From Terrirubrum sp051646285 (lineage in GTDB: Bacteria; Pseudomonadota; Alphaproteobacteria; Rhizobiales; Beijerinckiaceae), in contig JBOFCU010000317.1 of assembly GCA_051646285.1 (NCBI GenBank), positions 1-16,257 on the forward strand: a stretch of 16,257 nucleotides of DNA. The letters run 5' to 3'. The position numbers and the translations under genes were made by a program. Positions 15,446 to 16,257 of this stretch are shown here, one piece after another (positions within the stretch are counted from its first letter, which is position 1; each line of letters starts with the position of its first letter). The notes under the pieces were generated by a model. It saw only the letters and a program-made list of their open reading frames with translations, was not told where the DNA came from and did no database searches.

Positions 15446-16257
15446 TTACAATGAGCTCGTGATAGCCTTGTGTTGATCTTGGCTATGCGCGCGGTGCTGC
15501 GCCACACGTGAGTGAATGTGGAAACGCGCATCGCTGCGCATGTCATCGGGTTTGGCCGCCCAGTCCGGTGCCATCCAGGATGTCCAGCCAAGCCGGCCTG
15601 ATTGGCCAAGCACCATCGGCCTTGCTTCGCGCGCTGGCAGCGCCAGTTGCACATCCCAGTCGAGTTCCTCGCCCAGATGAAACGTCACGAGATCACTGAG
15701 ATATTCAGCGCGTTTCCCGGTCGGCAGATATTGCTCATAGTCTGCCAGCGAGGCGGTGGTGAGTTTGAGCGTGAATTTATCGCTGACACTGTAGGTGCGC
15801 TCACCCAGCATCAGCGCTTGGCCAAGCGTTGCGTTGACACCGCCAATACGGCTGCGGTCAGCAGCCGGCAGCACCAGCCATGTGCCGACAAATTCCTGCA
15901 CCTCGCACCGCAGGCCAAACACGCCAGAAATCAGCGATGCCATCCGCGACGCGCTTTTGGCCTGTGCGCCCATCAATCCGGCATAATACAATTTCACCGC
16001 ATCGGGTACGGAGTCGAGATTGGCCGCAAGCGGTGAACCAAGCCCGATGGTGGACCCGATGTAAGCACGAAACCTGTCAGCATCGGGCCTGTCCGCCTGC
16101 GCAATCGGCCGCGCATTGGCCCAGGCGCGGTAGAACAATTGCAGGAAGCGATTGTTGAATAAATCGAGAAAACGCGGCAACGCATCGTCGCCGCGCATCA
16201 GATACAGGCTGGCCTCTTCATTCAACGCTGACGGCAAGGCCCCTTGTGGCCCAAGCA
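15446..16257 (-). CDS. tssG: Type VI secretion baseplate protein TssG (N-terminus beyond window)
   Basis: The visible 270 residues run from the window's right edge to a TAA at 15446. The first residues read GPQGALPSALNEEASLYL, followed by RFLDLFNNRFLQLFYRAW, the typical TssG (VasB/ImpH) start-of-domain pattern, so only about 60-90 N-terminal residues are missing. Later marks are LPTGKRAEYLSDLVTFHLG and ELDWDVQLAL near the C-terminus. TssG joins TssF, TssE and TssK in the baseplate wedge. The frame is open to the edge, so no start is called; a TTG at 16237 sits inside the conserved block and is not the true start. tssH follows in the same operon. Confidence 0.93.
   Translation of the reverse strand, partial: LGPQGALPSALNEEASLYLMRGDDALPRFLDLFNNRFLQLFYRAWANARPIAQADRPDADRFRAYIGSTIGLGSPLAANLDSVPDAVKLYYAGLMGAQAKSASRMASLISGVFGLRCEVQEFVGTWLVLPAADRSRIGGVNATLGQALMLGERTYSVSDKFTLKLTTASLADYEQYLPTGKRAEYLSDLVTFHLGEELDWDVQLALPAREARPMVLGQSGRLGWTSWMAPDWAAKPDDMRSDARFHIHSRVAQHRAHSQDQHKAITSSL

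Noticed and set aside
14701..15462. Plus-strand open frame opposite tssH
   Set aside because: Antisense shadow of a clear AAA+ ATPase gene; no domain recognised.

Overview
The window looks like alphaproteobacterial chromosome, probably Hyphomicrobiales or a relative. The grounds are high G+C codon use, a tRNA gene with encoded CCA, and a LON-domain / CnoX-type thioredoxin / prolyl-tRNA-deacylase neighbourhood of a kind I associate with that class. Species cannot be named from the sequence alone. I see no transposase, integrase, CRISPR array, rRNA or phage gene.

Left block (1-2646) is housekeeping. On the minus strand lie a prolyl-tRNA editing deacylase, a thioredoxin-TPR co-chaperone (CnoX type) and a LON substrate-binding-domain protein cut by the window edge; the last two overlap by 4 bases. 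Then comes tRNA-Gly(GCC) on the plus strand. A short non-coding stretch (2647-2850) with two tandem repeats separates this block from accessory genes.

Middle block (2851-12715) is a catabolic locus for an acid sugar. A PGDH_C-family oxidoreductase (ApnO-like, minus) diverges from a RuBisCO-like protein (OiaX-like) and a DUF1537 acid-sugar kinase (OiaK-like), which are translationally coupled. This trio matches the described D-apionate route: oxido-isomerisation to 3-oxo-isoapionate, phosphorylation, then RuBisCO-like cleavage to 3-phosphoglycerate and glycolate. Next is a LysR regulator (minus), divergent from a second operon: a COG4091-type oxidoreductase with a SAF domain (distantly like the DRL/DXR-II family), a complete TRAP transporter (periplasmic DctP with Tat signal, DctQ, DctM) and a short-chain dehydrogenase. 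The likely logic is import by TRAP, one or two oxidations by the SDR and/or the COG4091 enzyme, then entry into the ApnO-OiaK-OiaX route. The two extra dehydrogenases, and the absence from the window of the usual apiose dehydrogenase and lactonase, make the true substrate open.

Right block (12787-16257, minus) is the edge of a type VI secretion cluster: tssG (5'-truncated by the window) followed 13 bases later by tssH/clpV. It runs convergently to the catabolic operon.

The most interesting parts are the RuBisCO-like-protein pathway variant with its unexplained COG4091 dehydrogenase, a perfect LysR-type palindrome between lysR and the second operon, and the hairpin-rich leader of about 280 bases that follows it.
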